Shown here: positions 21,457-31,900 of the stretch, piece by piece | Numbering within the stretch: position 1 is the stretch's first letter | How the letters are laid out: each line of letters begins with the position of its first letter | DNA from: Sternotherus odoratus | Taxonomy: Eukaryota; Chordata; Testudines; Kinosternidae | DNA length: 64,000 bases | Assembly (NCBI GenBank): GCA_032164245.1 | Contig: JAVMKO010000002.1 | Location: 177,946,920 to 178,010,919, forward strand | Direction: 5' to 3' | Made by a program: the position numbers and the translations under genes | Notes under the pieces: model-generated | Databases searched by the model: none | The model's input: only the letters and a program-made list of their open reading frames with translations | Told to the model about the DNA's origin: nothing

Positions 21457-22508
21457 ACCCCTCGGAGCTTCAGTGCTCTGCTCAGGTCAGGGAAGTCCTA
21501 CTGGGTAGCAGAAAACCTTCCACTCGGGCTACCTACGCGGCCAAGTGGAAACGCTTTTCTTTGTGGGCTCAGGATAAGGGAGTCGCTTCTCCTTTAGCTC
21601 CTATATCCCTTATCTTAGACTACCTCCTTAGCCTCAAGCAGCAAGGTTTAGCACTCTCCACTGTACGGGTGCACCTGGCTGCCATATCAGCTTTTCACCC
21701 AGGTATAGGGGGACTCTCTGTTTTCAGCAACCCACTAGTTGTGCGGTTTATCAGGGGTTTGGAAAGGTTGTACCCCCCGGTGAGACACCCAGTTCCACCG
21801 TGGGACCTGAACCTGGTCCTCACAGCGTTAATGAAGCCTCCCTTTGAACCCTTGGCTACTTGCCCTCTTTCCTACTTATCTTGGAAAACGGCCTTTCTGG
21901 TGGCCGTTACCTCTGCTAGAAGGGTCTCCGAGCTCAGAGCTCTTACCTCGGAACCACCCTATACGATCTTTCACAAGGATAAGGTCCAGTTCCGCCCTCA
22001 CCCGGCCTTCCTCCCTAAGGTGGTTTCTGCTTTCCATATAAACCAAGACATATTCCTCCCTGTCTTCTTCCCAAAACCCCATACCTCTAACAGGGAGAAA
22101 ATGTTCCACTCCTTGGACGTGAGAAGGGCTTTAGCTTTTTATTTGCAACGTACAAAACCCTTCCGTAAATCTCCTCAACTTTTTATTTCAGTGGCGGAGC
22201 GGATGAAGGGGTTGCCGATCTCGTCCCAGCGCCTCTCGGCCTGGATAACATCTTGTATCAAGCTGTGCTATAACCTCTCGAGTGTGTCTCCTCCTCTGTT
22301 AACAGCCCATTCGACCAGAGCTCAGGCCGCATCCACAGCGTTCCTGTCGCACGTTCCCATCGCTGACATCTGTAGAGCAGCAACGTGGTCTTCGGTACAC
22401 ACTTTTTCCTTGCACTACGCGATTGTGCAGCAGACAATGGAGGACGCTGCTGTCGGACAGGCAGTCCTGGCAGCTGGCATTGAAAGTACTCCTCACCCTC
22501 CTCCATGA
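21430..22508 (+). CDS. DIRS tyrosine recombinase
   Basis: A phage-integrase-type recombinase that would join the circular DNA copy into the genome. The N-terminal SAM-like part is seen in RKPSTRATYAAKWKRFSLWA and LALSTVRVHLAAISAFH. The catalytic domain keeps TSARRVSELRAL (first Arg, codons near 21918), TAHSTRAQAAS (His-x-x-Arg, His codon 22308-22310), ATWSSVHTF (Trp in the second-His position) and the tyrosine nucleophile in SLHYAIV (codon 22416-22418). The frame has no stop to 22508. It has no own clear Met; the frame lies open upstream only because of the G-run frameshift in the RT ORF. It overlaps the end of the RT/RNase H ORF, the usual DIRS arrangement. Confidence 0.88.
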
Positions 22509-22522
22509 TAACTGCTCGTAAG

Positions 22523-22640
22523 TCACTGTTGGAATGGACATGAGCAAGCACTCGAAGAAGAAAAGACAGTTACTCACCTGTCGTAACAGTTGTTCTTCGA
22601 GATGTGTTGCTCATGTCCATTCCAAATCCCTCCCGCCTCC
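22523..22640. repeat. DIRS internal complementary region
   Basis: GGAATGGACATGAGCAAGCA then CTCGAAGAAG (22532-22561) is the reverse complement of the left terminal repeat edge. The adjacent AAAGACAGTTACTCACCTGT, CGTAACAGTTGTTCTTCGAG and ATGTGTTGCTCATGTCCATT (22563-22622) is the reverse complement of the right terminal repeat edge. Joined copies of both ends in opposite sense are the template for completing DIRS ends during replication. Confidence 0.88.
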
Positions 22641-22872
22641 CCTCAGGTCGGAGTACCGGCAAGAAGGAACTGGGCGGGGGTGGGTCAGCAGGGGCATATA
22701 TGCCTGGCCATAAGGGCGCCACTCCAGGGGTCGCTCCTGCCGACCCTACGGGTACCGCTGGGGAAAAATCTTCTGGGACCGTGCATGCGCGGTGCGCACA
22801 CACTGTTGGAATGGACATGAGCAACACATCTCGAAGAACAACTGTTACGACAGGTGAGTAACTGTCTTTTTT
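22641..22872. repeat. DIRS 3' end with right inverted terminal repeat
   Basis: A short GC-rich segment (22641-22751) leads into GGGGAAAAATCTTCTGGGAC, CGTGCATGCGCGGTGCGCAC, TGTTGGAATGGACATGAGCA and TCTCGAAGAACAACTGTTAC, which mirror the left terminus. CR1 sequence resumes at about 22873. Confidence 0.85.
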
Positions 22873-23615
22873 CCTGCAACCTCAATAAAGATTCTTTAAA
22901 ATACAGCCAGCTCTCCTGGACTCCTTTCCCCTTCATGTTATTCTCCCAGGGGATCCTGTCCTCAGTTTCCTGAGGGAGTCAAAGTCTGCTTTTCTGAAGT
23001 CCAGGGTTCATATTCTTCTGCTCTCCTTTCTTCCCTGAGTAAGGATCCTGAACTCGACCATCTCATGGTCACTGCTTCCCAGGTTTCCATCCACTTTTGT
23101 GTCCCCTACTAATTCTTCCTGGTTTGTGAGCCGCAGGTCAAGAAGACCTCTTCCCCTAGTTGGTTCCTCCAGCACTTGCACCAGGAAATTGTCCCTTACA
23201 CTTTCCAAAAACTTCCTCAATTGTCTGTGCACTGCTGTATTGCTCTCCCAGCAGATATCAGGGTGATTGAAGTCTCCCATGAGAACCACAGCTTGTGATC
23301 TAATAACTTCTCTTAGTTGCTGGAAGAAAGCTTCATACTTCTCATCCCCCTGGTCTGGTGGTCTATAGTAGACTCCCACCACAACATCACCCTTGTTGCT
23401 CACACTTCTAAACTTAATCCAGAGACTCTCGGATTTTTCTGCAGTTTCATACCAGAGCTCTGAGCAGTCATACTGTTCTCTGCAACTCCCCCACCTTTTC
23501 TGCCCTGCCTGTCCTTCCTGAACAGTTTATATCCATCCATGACAGTACTCCGGTCGTGTGAGTTATCTCACCAATCTCTGTTATTCCAATTACATCATAA
23601 TTCCTTGACTCTGCC
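22873..23615 (-). mobile_element. CR1 LINE, 5' portion on the other side of DIRS
   Basis: Continues the CR1 copy of 15830-17713 on the same strand, covering the linker and endonuclease. It stops at about 23615, where unrelated DNA begins, so the CR1 is 5'-truncated within the endonuclease. Confidence 0.85.
23008..23403 (-). pseudogene. CR1 ORF2 apurinic/apyrimidinic-type endonuclease, C-terminal half
   Basis: 131 residues with the endonuclease motifs [28 protein letters not shown] (GDFN box), [14 protein letters not shown] and [13 protein letters not shown] (SDH box with catalytic His). This enzyme nicks target DNA to prime reverse transcription. The chosen start is only the first Met in the open frame: CR1-like sequence ([19 protein letters not shown]) continues upstream in the same frame to about 23475, and more ([14 protein letters not shown]) is in a shifted frame to about 23540. 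The N-terminal catalytic residues are therefore missing or out of frame. Confidence 0.88.
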
Positions 23616-24734
23616 ATTTGGTACTGTGAAGAGGAGGAGAGCGAGAGAAAGTGAGGAGGGATTATAATGTCTTTTTCTTTGTTGAAGGATAAATATAAAA
23701 TTCCAGTGGATACTTCCTTTTTTTTTAATATTAGTGCACAGCCTCACTCAGTTTAAACGTAAACAAAAATAAAAGTCTAAGGATAAAGAATCTCTGAAAG
23801 GTGTTTCCCAGTTTCCAAGCCTGCTTCAGTTTTCCGTTTGTCCAGCAGAGGGAGTATAAGATTATAAATGATCTATGTTGAAGAGACTTGGTGCTTGGAA
23901 TCAGGAATCTAGGCAGCTAAAAGCCTTGCACTCCAGAAGATGTTTTACAGTACGTGCCTTTTATTCACCACTCATCTCTAGTATACATTTCCCAATGTTA
24001 TAGAATCATTTAGAAACATGATCAAATTGTACCATATAGATGATAAATGTTAGTTAATGAGATGGAACAAGGAGGGCAAGAAACATGTGGTATTGAATAA
24101 ATTATGTATAATAAAACTGTGTGGAGAGAAGAATAAAGGCATGGGCATTACCTATCCAAATGAAGGATCTGGGCTCCCAGTATAGGTAAAAATTGAACCT
24201 ACCATGTTGTTATAACAGCATTTTTAAGTAAAGGATTTAGCTGGGAACGGAATCCAGGTTTGATACGGTAGTTGTATGCAATTCAAAGTCTGTAGGAACA
24301 AGGCTCTTCACTGTTCAGCCGATTTTTAATCCGGTGGATTTTTTTTGAAATGTAGTTCATGGTAATATTATGTAAACAAGGCATGTAATTGCTAGATCAA
24401 GGGCCACAGGGATTGTTGATATATATTTATTTAATATAAATATCACCTGGTCCTCACTTTTCCCTTTTTGTCATTCATGCTTCAAAAAAAGAAGCAGAAA
24501 CATACTGCATCTCCCCCTCTTCCTCCCCACTGAGGACTCACTTGGCATAGCGGAGTGCCTAGCAATGTAGAGCCAGGCAATGCCTCTTGCACTCATCCCC
24601 ACAGTGGCAGCTGGTTCTTTGGTAACTATTACCAGTTTCCAAACTCTGCCAGAACCAACCACAGAATTATGGAACTGTAACAGCCATGGAAGGTCCTTCC
24701 GTACCCTGCTGTACCAATCACCATAGCCACTCGT
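23616..24734. other. AT-rich non-coding DNA
   Basis: No gene or repeat family recognised. Short chance ORFs only. Confidence 0.5.
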
Positions 24735-24781
24735 GTGTGTGTGTGTGTGTGTATATATATGTGTGTGTGTGTATATATATA

Positions 24782-24831
<50 letters not shown>
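24735..24831. repeat. Compound (GT)n/(TA)n microsatellite
   Basis: Alternating GTGTGTGTGT and TATATATATA blocks, ending in ACACACACATACAC. Frames through it give low-complexity YIYIYTHTHT peptides that are not genes. Confidence 0.95.
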
Positions 24832-25010
24832 TACACCATTAAATTATATATATTTTATATATATAATATATAACCATTAAATTATATATATATGTATATA
24901 TAATATATAATTTAATGGTTATATATTATATATATAAAATATATATAATTTAATGGTTCAAAGACATTTCATATATATATATATGAAATGTCTTTGAACC
25001 ATTAAATTAT
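24832..25010. repeat. Stacked AT-rich palindromes
   Basis: 24945-25010 is a perfect 66-bp palindrome (ATAATTTAATGGTTCAAAGA to its mirror TCTTTGAACCATTAAATTAT) centred on a TATATATA run. Left of it, 24834-24957 is a second near-perfect palindrome built on the same CCATTAAATTATATAT arms, with a smaller one nested at its centre (24872-24920). Confidence 0.88.
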
Positions 25011-26734
25011 CACTGTTCTCATTCTTCCATGCTCTTGCCTTCTATTGTTCATTTCACTCATCGTATTGTGTCTTCTGGACTGTTAGCAGTATAAAAAACA
25101 ATGTAGTAAGTAATAAACTGTGCCTCCTTCAAATTCAGAGGGAACCCAATTTTCATAAGTATCCTCTTAATCATATATCAAAATCCCTCATTTGGAGACC
25201 TACATGCCCCTGTGAGGCAAGATCCTGGTGCCCAAATTAGATGACTAAATCTATGAACATTACCTATGTTTAGGTGGGTAATGCTGAAAATGCATTTATT
25301 CTATGAAATTATAGATAAATAGAAATGTAAATGTTGGTAAAAAGGCTCCTGTTCCTCATCCATTTCTCGAGACACCCAACACTGTTCAGACAATTTTCTC
25401 AGATTTCACATATTTTAGCCAGATAGTTCCCTGTTTTCCAGTTATTCTGACCTTTCGGAGACACGGAGATTGAAGTTTTCCACGGTTAACTGTTAGTATT
25501 GGCTCAAAGAAGCACATAATACAAATGTTTAATTATTAATTGAATTTAAGTGATACTTTGCTTCTGAAGAGCCCAAGTACTTTACAAATGTTCATTAATG
25601 GTGACAACAATCTTGAGAAGTAGCTTAGGACAGTTATTCGCATTTTTCAGACAGATGAGAAAAAGACAACATTCTTTAACATCCATTTATCTGCAGCTAA
25701 ATGAGACCTGGTAAAGGAGCACCTGGAAGCTTTTTAATGGGTTGGCATCTATCTTCCATGTATACCGTGTAAAGATCTCATTCTGGTTTTGAACTGTTAT
25801 AACTGCATTGTCTTAGGTTCCTAACTAGAAATGGGCAGCATTTAAAAACTCAAGGTCAGATTTATCCCAGCTGTTCCAGGAAATAATTAGAGTTGACTAT
25901 GAGAAGACCATGTAATTTCTCCCTATTTAGCTGGTGTAAAAGAGCACAGCATTCATGTCCTTTTGTCCTTATTGCTTATTGAAAGAGCAAACTGTTACTA
26001 AAGTTCTGAATCTTTCTACTAAATCCCAAGAGAGCAAAAAAAAAAAAATCCTTCTCCATTCCCTGAGAAACATTCTGCCCTTCAGCGTACAGTAATGATA
26101 AATTAATAAAAGCTAGTATATAAAACCAAAGGAATATGGGATTCTGCAGCCTGATCTCTGTTAAATACATACTGTATATGTGTTTATATGTTTTTATTCT
26201 CTCTCTCTCACACGCACACTTTTTCTCTCTCTCTGTATATATAGATATAGTTTGAAAAACAAATCTGTTAACTTATTCTTTAAAATGTTAACAGTTAAAA
26301 CCCAATTTCAGGTGAGCAATAAAAGATGTTGCTTCCCCAGACCTGTTTAAAACAATAATAGCTTAAGTCTCATTAAGCCAGATGTTGAAGCACTAAAGGG
26401 CGGGGGAAGGGTGGATTCACAGAGATAAGAACAAATGTGCAATGGCCAGGATCTGGAAGGTCATGGAGACTGAACTTTCTTAAAGCAGAGGTCCCCCAGA
26501 GTCACACTGCCCAAGCTATGTGGAGAATCTTGCTCTATTGGTTCCTTTGCTGTATATTTTCTGTGGGCCGATTAACAGAAGTCATCACTCCCCAGGTCAG
26601 TTAAACTATTATCTGTTACCTAAATTTGCTGAGCAATTAAGCCAATTTAGGCTTCCTCCTTCCCCCTCCCACCTCCTTTTCTCAACCTCTTTCTATCACG
26701 GGCCTGCCTCTATTAGCACATCACCGTGCAGTGG
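25011..26734. other. Non-coding DNA with one MIR fragment
   Basis: A reverse-oriented MIR remnant (AAGTACTTTACAAATGTTCA, CATTTTTCAGACAGATGAGA) lies at about 25560-25680. A CT-rich and CACA microsatellite lies at 26190-26245. No coding sequence. Confidence 0.5.
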
Positions 26735-26905
26735 GCAGACCAAGAGTCAAGAGATGGGGATTTTGTTCCTGGCTCTGCCATTACCTTGCTTGGTCACTTA
26801 ACCTCTCTCTCTGTCAATTTTCCCATTTGTGAAATGAGGGTAACATTTTATTAACCATCTTGCTAAAATGCTGTTAGATTAGAGATTAAAAATGCTCCCA
26901 GGGCT
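26735..26905 (+). repeat. MIR-type CORE-SINE
   Basis: CAAGAGTCAAGAGATGGGGA, TTCCTGGCTCTGCCATTACC, TTGGTCACTTAACCTCTC, CCATTTGTGAAATGAGGGTA and AATGCTGTTAGATTAGAGA follow the MIR order with moderate divergence. Confidence 0.7.
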
Positions 26906-27964
26906 ATGTATTTAATTATCATTATTAAATATATTTTAAAAGAAATAAGAAAATTAAAGTAATTCAATTACATGCAACTTGTTCAGGCTGCAGTTTCCAT
27001 TCAACCCAATGGAAAGACTCCCATAGACTTCAACGGGCATTGAATCACCAGGTCCATGGATGGAGGAGATGAAAGCTGATTTTTAACAGTGAAAATATTT
27101 AGCATTAAGCAGGCTGTCAAAGGGATGAGTTGGTTTTCATTTGTTTTGTGTTTTTTTTCAATATTGAAAAAAATAGTATTAAGTAGGGTTATATCACAGT
27201 CTTGTGGAGTGACATAATCAGCATGCCTAGTCCCAACTATGATTTGCTAAATCAGGGAATCCAAATAAGATAATTACTATCCTAATTAACAACATGTTCT
27301 AACATCCTCTTTTTCCTTTTAAAATTCCCCCTTGCCCTCTGGCTAAGGCTATGACAGGACTTAGAGAAGGATGTTACGAACAGACATTGTTGTGGATGCT
27401 GAGTGTGTGGAACTGCAGTGGCTCCATCGCATCAGGAACGAGTGTGTGCCAACTAATGTGGGGAAGGGGGGGTCAGGAATAAGGGAACAAATGTTCCTGC
27501 AGTGGTAGAAATGTGGGTAATCCTACCCAGGTGAGCTGGTTGAGCAGAGACAGAAACGCAAGTATGAGAAATGGAAAAGAATGAAAACCATCAACTCAAG
27601 AGGGTTTAGTTCAAGATGTGAGTTGTCAGTTCTTTATCTGAACTGCTTTGCTCATCCCTGGTTATTACCCAGTTACATTATTATTAACAAAACACTGACT
27701 CAGACCAAGACTGAATACTTTCTGTCCAGAGTTTATCAGAGAAGCCTCTGTTCCTTGCATTAGCACCCAATTTACCTACAGAATGGACTCTCATACCATC
27801 ATTCTCAACCAATGCAGGAGACCATTATTCCATTAGTATGAATCTGTAGTTCGATCCAGTCTCGTCTTTGGCCTGATCTAAAGCCCACTGAAAATAGTGG
27901 AAAAACTCTCATTGACTTCATTGGTTTTTGGATCTAGCCCCTTATCAATTTGTCACAATAAGAG
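26906..27964. other. Non-coding DNA with two palindromic-repeat fragments
   Basis: Fragments of the dispersed palindromic family lie at 26995-27060 (GACTCCCATAGACTTCAACG) and 27868-27945 (AGCCCACTGAAAATAGTGG, CTCTCATTGACTTCATTGG). No coding region. Confidence 0.5.
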
Positions 27965-27966
27965 TA

Positions 27967-28965
27967 CAGTAAACCCTCGATTTAACGGACCTCGATTTAA
28001 CGGACTTCGGATGCAACGGACAAAATTTCTAAGCAAGTCTGATGCATCCAAAATCCATTTGTCGAGGGCTGGCTGCCGGCTCTCGGCTGCCGCCCAGGTC
28101 CAGGCAGCGGGCGGGCTGGCTGCTGGCTCCCGGCTGCCGCCCGGGTCCAGGCAGCGGGCAGGCGGGCTGCTGGCTCCCGGCTGCCGCCCGGGTCCAGGCA
28201 GCGGGCGGTCTGGCTGCCGGCTCCCGGCTGCCGCCCGGGTCCAGGCAGCGGGCGGTCTGGCTGCCGGCTCCCGGCTGCCGCTCGGGTCCAGGCAGCGGGC
28301 GGGCTGGCTGCCGGTTCCCGGCTCCCGCCCGGCTCCCACCTGCGGGTGGGCTGCCAGCCGGGTCCCACCTGCGGGCGGGCGGGCTGGCTGCCGGCTCCCG
28401 GCCGGCTTCCGCCTGCGGGCGGGCGGGCTGGCTGCCGGCTCCCGGCCGGGTCCCACCTGCGGGCGGGTGGGCTGCCGGCTCCCGGCTCCCGCCCGGCTCC
28501 CACCTGCGGGTGGGCTGCCAGCCGGGTCCCACCTGCGGGCGGGTGGGCTGGCTGCCGGCTCCCGGCCGGGTCCCGCCTGCGGGCGGGCGGGCTGGCTGCC
28601 GGCTCCCGGCCGGGTCCCACCTGCGGGCGGGTGGGCTGCCGGCTCCCGCCCGGGTCCCACCTGCGGGCAGGCTGGCTGGCTGCCGGGTCCCGGCTCCCGC
28701 CCGAGACCCGCCAGCAGGCGGGCTGGCTGACGGGTCCCGGCTGCCGCCCGGATCCCAGCAGCCGGGACCCGGGCGGGCTGGCTGACGGGTCCCGGCTGCC
28801 GCCCGGGTCCCGGCAGCAGGCGGGGTGCGGAGCTGCCGCCCCGGCCCTGTGGTGGGCGGGCTGCTGCTCCAACAGCTCGTTTTTTTATTATTATTAAATA
28901 ACGGACTTTCTGATTTAACGGACACCCCCTCGCCCAAATTAGTCTGTTAAATCGAGGTTTTACTG
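27967..28965. mobile_element. Tigger/pogo-type MITE (999 bp) with expanded GC-rich core
   Basis: Ends CAGTAAACCCTCGATTTAAC and GTTAAATCGAGGTTTTACTG, flanked by TA (27965-27966, 28966-28967). The first 110 bp and last 100 bp match the 339-bp copy at 4374 closely. The difference is the core, expanded from about 140 bp to about 800 bp of tandem repeat. No transposase. Long ORFs in several frames on both strands are repeat artefacts. Confidence 0.88.
28068..28860. repeat. GC-rich minisatellite in the Tigger-type element, two repeat phases
   Basis: The first block (28068-28320) repeats GGCTGGCTGCCGGCTCCCGG then CTGCCGCCCGGGTCCAGGCA then GCGGGC about every 57-60 bp. The second (28320-28690) repeats CTCCCGGCCGGGTCCCACCT then GCGGGCGGGCGGGCTGGCTG about every 60-64 bp. 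The third returns to CCCGGCTGCCGCCCGGGTCC units. Confidence 0.85.
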
Positions 28966-28967
28966 TA

Positions 28968-31900
28968 TGTCAAAAAGTCCCAGTTATTTAAAGCTTTATG
29001 AAAAAGTCTGAGGGCATGGGAATTGTTTTAGAAAGTCATGATCAAATGGCCTAAGCACAGAACTAGGATCAGCAAGTTCCTGAATTATTATCCCAGGTTT
29101 AATATTGACTCCTAATTTGGCTTTGGGTAAGTTCATTAGTAATGATTTTTTTGGGTCTAGAATGAGAGAGAGAGAGAGAGAGAGAGTCAGAAAGCTTTAG
29201 TTTTAATTCAAAAATGGACATTTTGACACAGTAGCATTTTGTGAAAACATTGTGAAAGATTTTGTTTTTGAATGAATGAAACCAAATTTCAAAACCTTGA
29301 AAGTTGCCATGAAACATAATTGTCATCCTCCAGACAGCTGTTGGTATTACTTACCTAAATACCTACCACACAGAGCTGGTATCAGTTTCAGTCAGGTAGT
29401 CTTTGCAAAATGCTTTGTACACACATACATCACTCTATTGTTACTTTAGTCAGTGTATCTTTTATGGCAATTCTGAATTTGCAAAATTCAAGGTCAGTTT
29501 CAAAGCTTAGTGAAGCCACATTTACATTAGCATGCAAGCTGATTGAAGTTCATGTTTATCATCATCATTATGTTAGCATTATTATTTTAGTAGCACTTAA
29601 AAATGCTAGGCCCTTTCGAAAAGCAGGGGGTTCCACAAAGCCCTGCCTCAGAAAGTGGTATTTGTATCTGTCCAAATAAACTGTCCCCAGTTAGACATTT
29701 TTGGAAGATTAAAATGAAGTGCTGTGTATATCTAGACCTGACTCTGGGGAGCTGCTGCTTTTCAGCCATGATGAACAATAAGAGAGATGAATTCAATTAA
29801 ATTGATGATATCGATGCTGTGCTTTTTGCTTATAAAATTAGCTATTCACTTTTTCCCTTCTATGCCTAAAACAGGATAGTAGCATGTCAGTTTGCAAAAG
29901 CATTACATTACCTTATTTTATATTTTTAATGCAGCACCATAAAATAACCTTATTCTTCTGCACAGACTCTTTAGCATGACCGATGGACCACATGAAATTA
30001 GGATATCTATTGGTGATAATGGCCAAAACTGAGAAGCAGCTGTTAATTTCTCTTGTTATTTTATACATCTGTTAGCAGCCATTGGTGTGGTTTGATTAAG
30101 GACCCTGTATTTTCCCTTGCATATGTACTGCACAGTACACTTCTGACTTCTTTACACCATTTATTACAAAGCTTCTCCTCCTGCTACTTAAAATAAAACA
30201 CAAAGAGCCAGATTCTCATTTGGTGCACATAGCATAACTCCACTGAGTTCAGTGGCTCTTAGCCAATTTAGACCCCCTGAGGATCGGCCATCAAGATATT
30301 GTTTTGTAGTTCATGCCTGAGCAAGTTTTTTTTAAATAATAGCAGAGGAGTATTTGTTGATTACAACAAAATGATCCATCTCCTCATCTATAACAATGAG
30401 ATTTCGCTTGGTTAAAGGGTAGGAGAGTGTAATTGTTTCACCTCTCATTCTCTTTAATTATCTTGCCTTCCCCACAGTCTGACGGCAGAGACAGTTACAG
30501 CCATCAAACATAGTCCGCCAGACCTAGGTGTTATGGACTATGCCTCCAGCGATCATAACCATATGGTATTTTAGGAGAGGACACAGTTCATTTCAGAGCC
30601 ATTCGACTAAGCAGATTTCTTTTCTTTATTATACCACTGCATTTGGAGGGAACTCACCAGAGGCAGATTCTCTGCTCTCAAAGGACTGGTCTGCCCACTC
30701 TGTCCATTTAACAGGACGTTCAGCTCAAAAAAATCTAGTCACTGATCACACATGTGAAGCAGATGTGCGAGCATGCGTAGGAAAATAAAAAATAAAAAAT
30801 CCCAGCAGTGGACCAGGGGAAATGTAGCATAACTACTGAAAAACAGTGACACAAAAGCTCTTATTCTGAAATGGTGGATATTGTTGCTTTTTAGGGAGTA
30901 TTTTTCTTAATCCTTCTTAGGGGGAAAAAGCATATGCTTCCTTTATTATTTTTCTTTCTGGAGGTGGGGGAGTGTTATACGTGTTACAGTGATGTGGCTT
31001 CTTTGTTCATTTTCGCAGCCTTCTCCTTTCAGTGATATAATTCCAACTATTTTGACCAGACTGTCTTGGGGCCCTACCTCTCAGGAACTGAGTGCTGGAA
31101 AACATCCATTGGAAAAAAACCTCCCATTTTTTTAAAAAAGAGGATATCAGAAGTATACATCCTTTTAAATCCATGCCCTATAGACTTGCATGTAAAGGGA
31201 GCGGGCCAGCTGTTTTTCTCATGGTAAATAAGGATTACTTGGGGAAATTTGACTTCCTGTTTTTACATGGACATCTACACTGTTGCATAACCAGTTAATT
31301 TTGGTTGGGTCAATAGAGCAAGTTTAATTATTGGAACTTTCCTTTTTCGCTCAAGCTGCGTACTGTACATCACAAAGAGAAATTACTAGGAAGTCACAAC
31401 TGTGTACAGTAGCTGAAATTTTCATCCTTAGTAAATGGATGGATTTGATATTCCTTACTAAATATATCCCCTCTTTTCATAAATATAAGAATTTGCGAAA
31501 AATGTTTGCTATATTATGGTATTTATACTGGAAAAATGCTAATTAGTCAATATCTCAAAATGTAGTGAATAAAAATATTGTGTGACATTTAAAAAATAAA
31601 ATACCCAGAGCACTTATGAAAGTGAGACACCTCCTCATATAATTGTAAAATTCCCCCCAGCCTCAGTCTAGCAGAGCTCACAATGATGAAATTCAGAGCA
31701 TCCATTCCATGGGTATGCAAGCATGTTTACTAACAGGAGATGTTGTCAAACACACAGCCTTCCATTTATGGTTCTCATTATAAGGACAACCCTGGTGGCA
31801 ATTCAAAATATTAAAGAATTATAGATTGGAATCCATTAGAAAGAAAGTGTGGTTCTTGCTATTTGAAACAGTGCTAATTTTCTTTAAATAAAGCTCTTAT

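Larger units (their letters stand above)
17714..22872 (+). mobile_element. DIRS-type tyrosine-recombinase retrotransposon (5.16 kb)
   Basis: Order on the plus strand: terminal repeat (17714-17798), gag fragment, solo LTR insertion (17915-18971), gag 3' part, reverse transcriptase/RNase H, tyrosine recombinase, internal complementary region (22523-22640) and an inverted terminal repeat (22752-22872). Inverted termini, an internal region complementary to both ends and a recombinase instead of an integrase define the DIRS group. It sits inside a CR1 without an obvious target duplication, as expected for recombinase-mediated insertion through a circular intermediate. The N-terminal part of gag is deleted. 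Without the nested LTR it would be about 4.1 kb. Confidence 0.9.

Noticed and set aside
24471..24880. Frames with YIYIYTHTHT peptides
   Set aside because: They are microsatellite translations.
28029..28937. Frames of about 250-300 codons rich in Pro, Ala, Gly and Arg on both strands
   Set aside because: They come from the GC-rich tandem core of a Tigger-type MITE. Stops are simply rare at this composition, and several frames are open at once.
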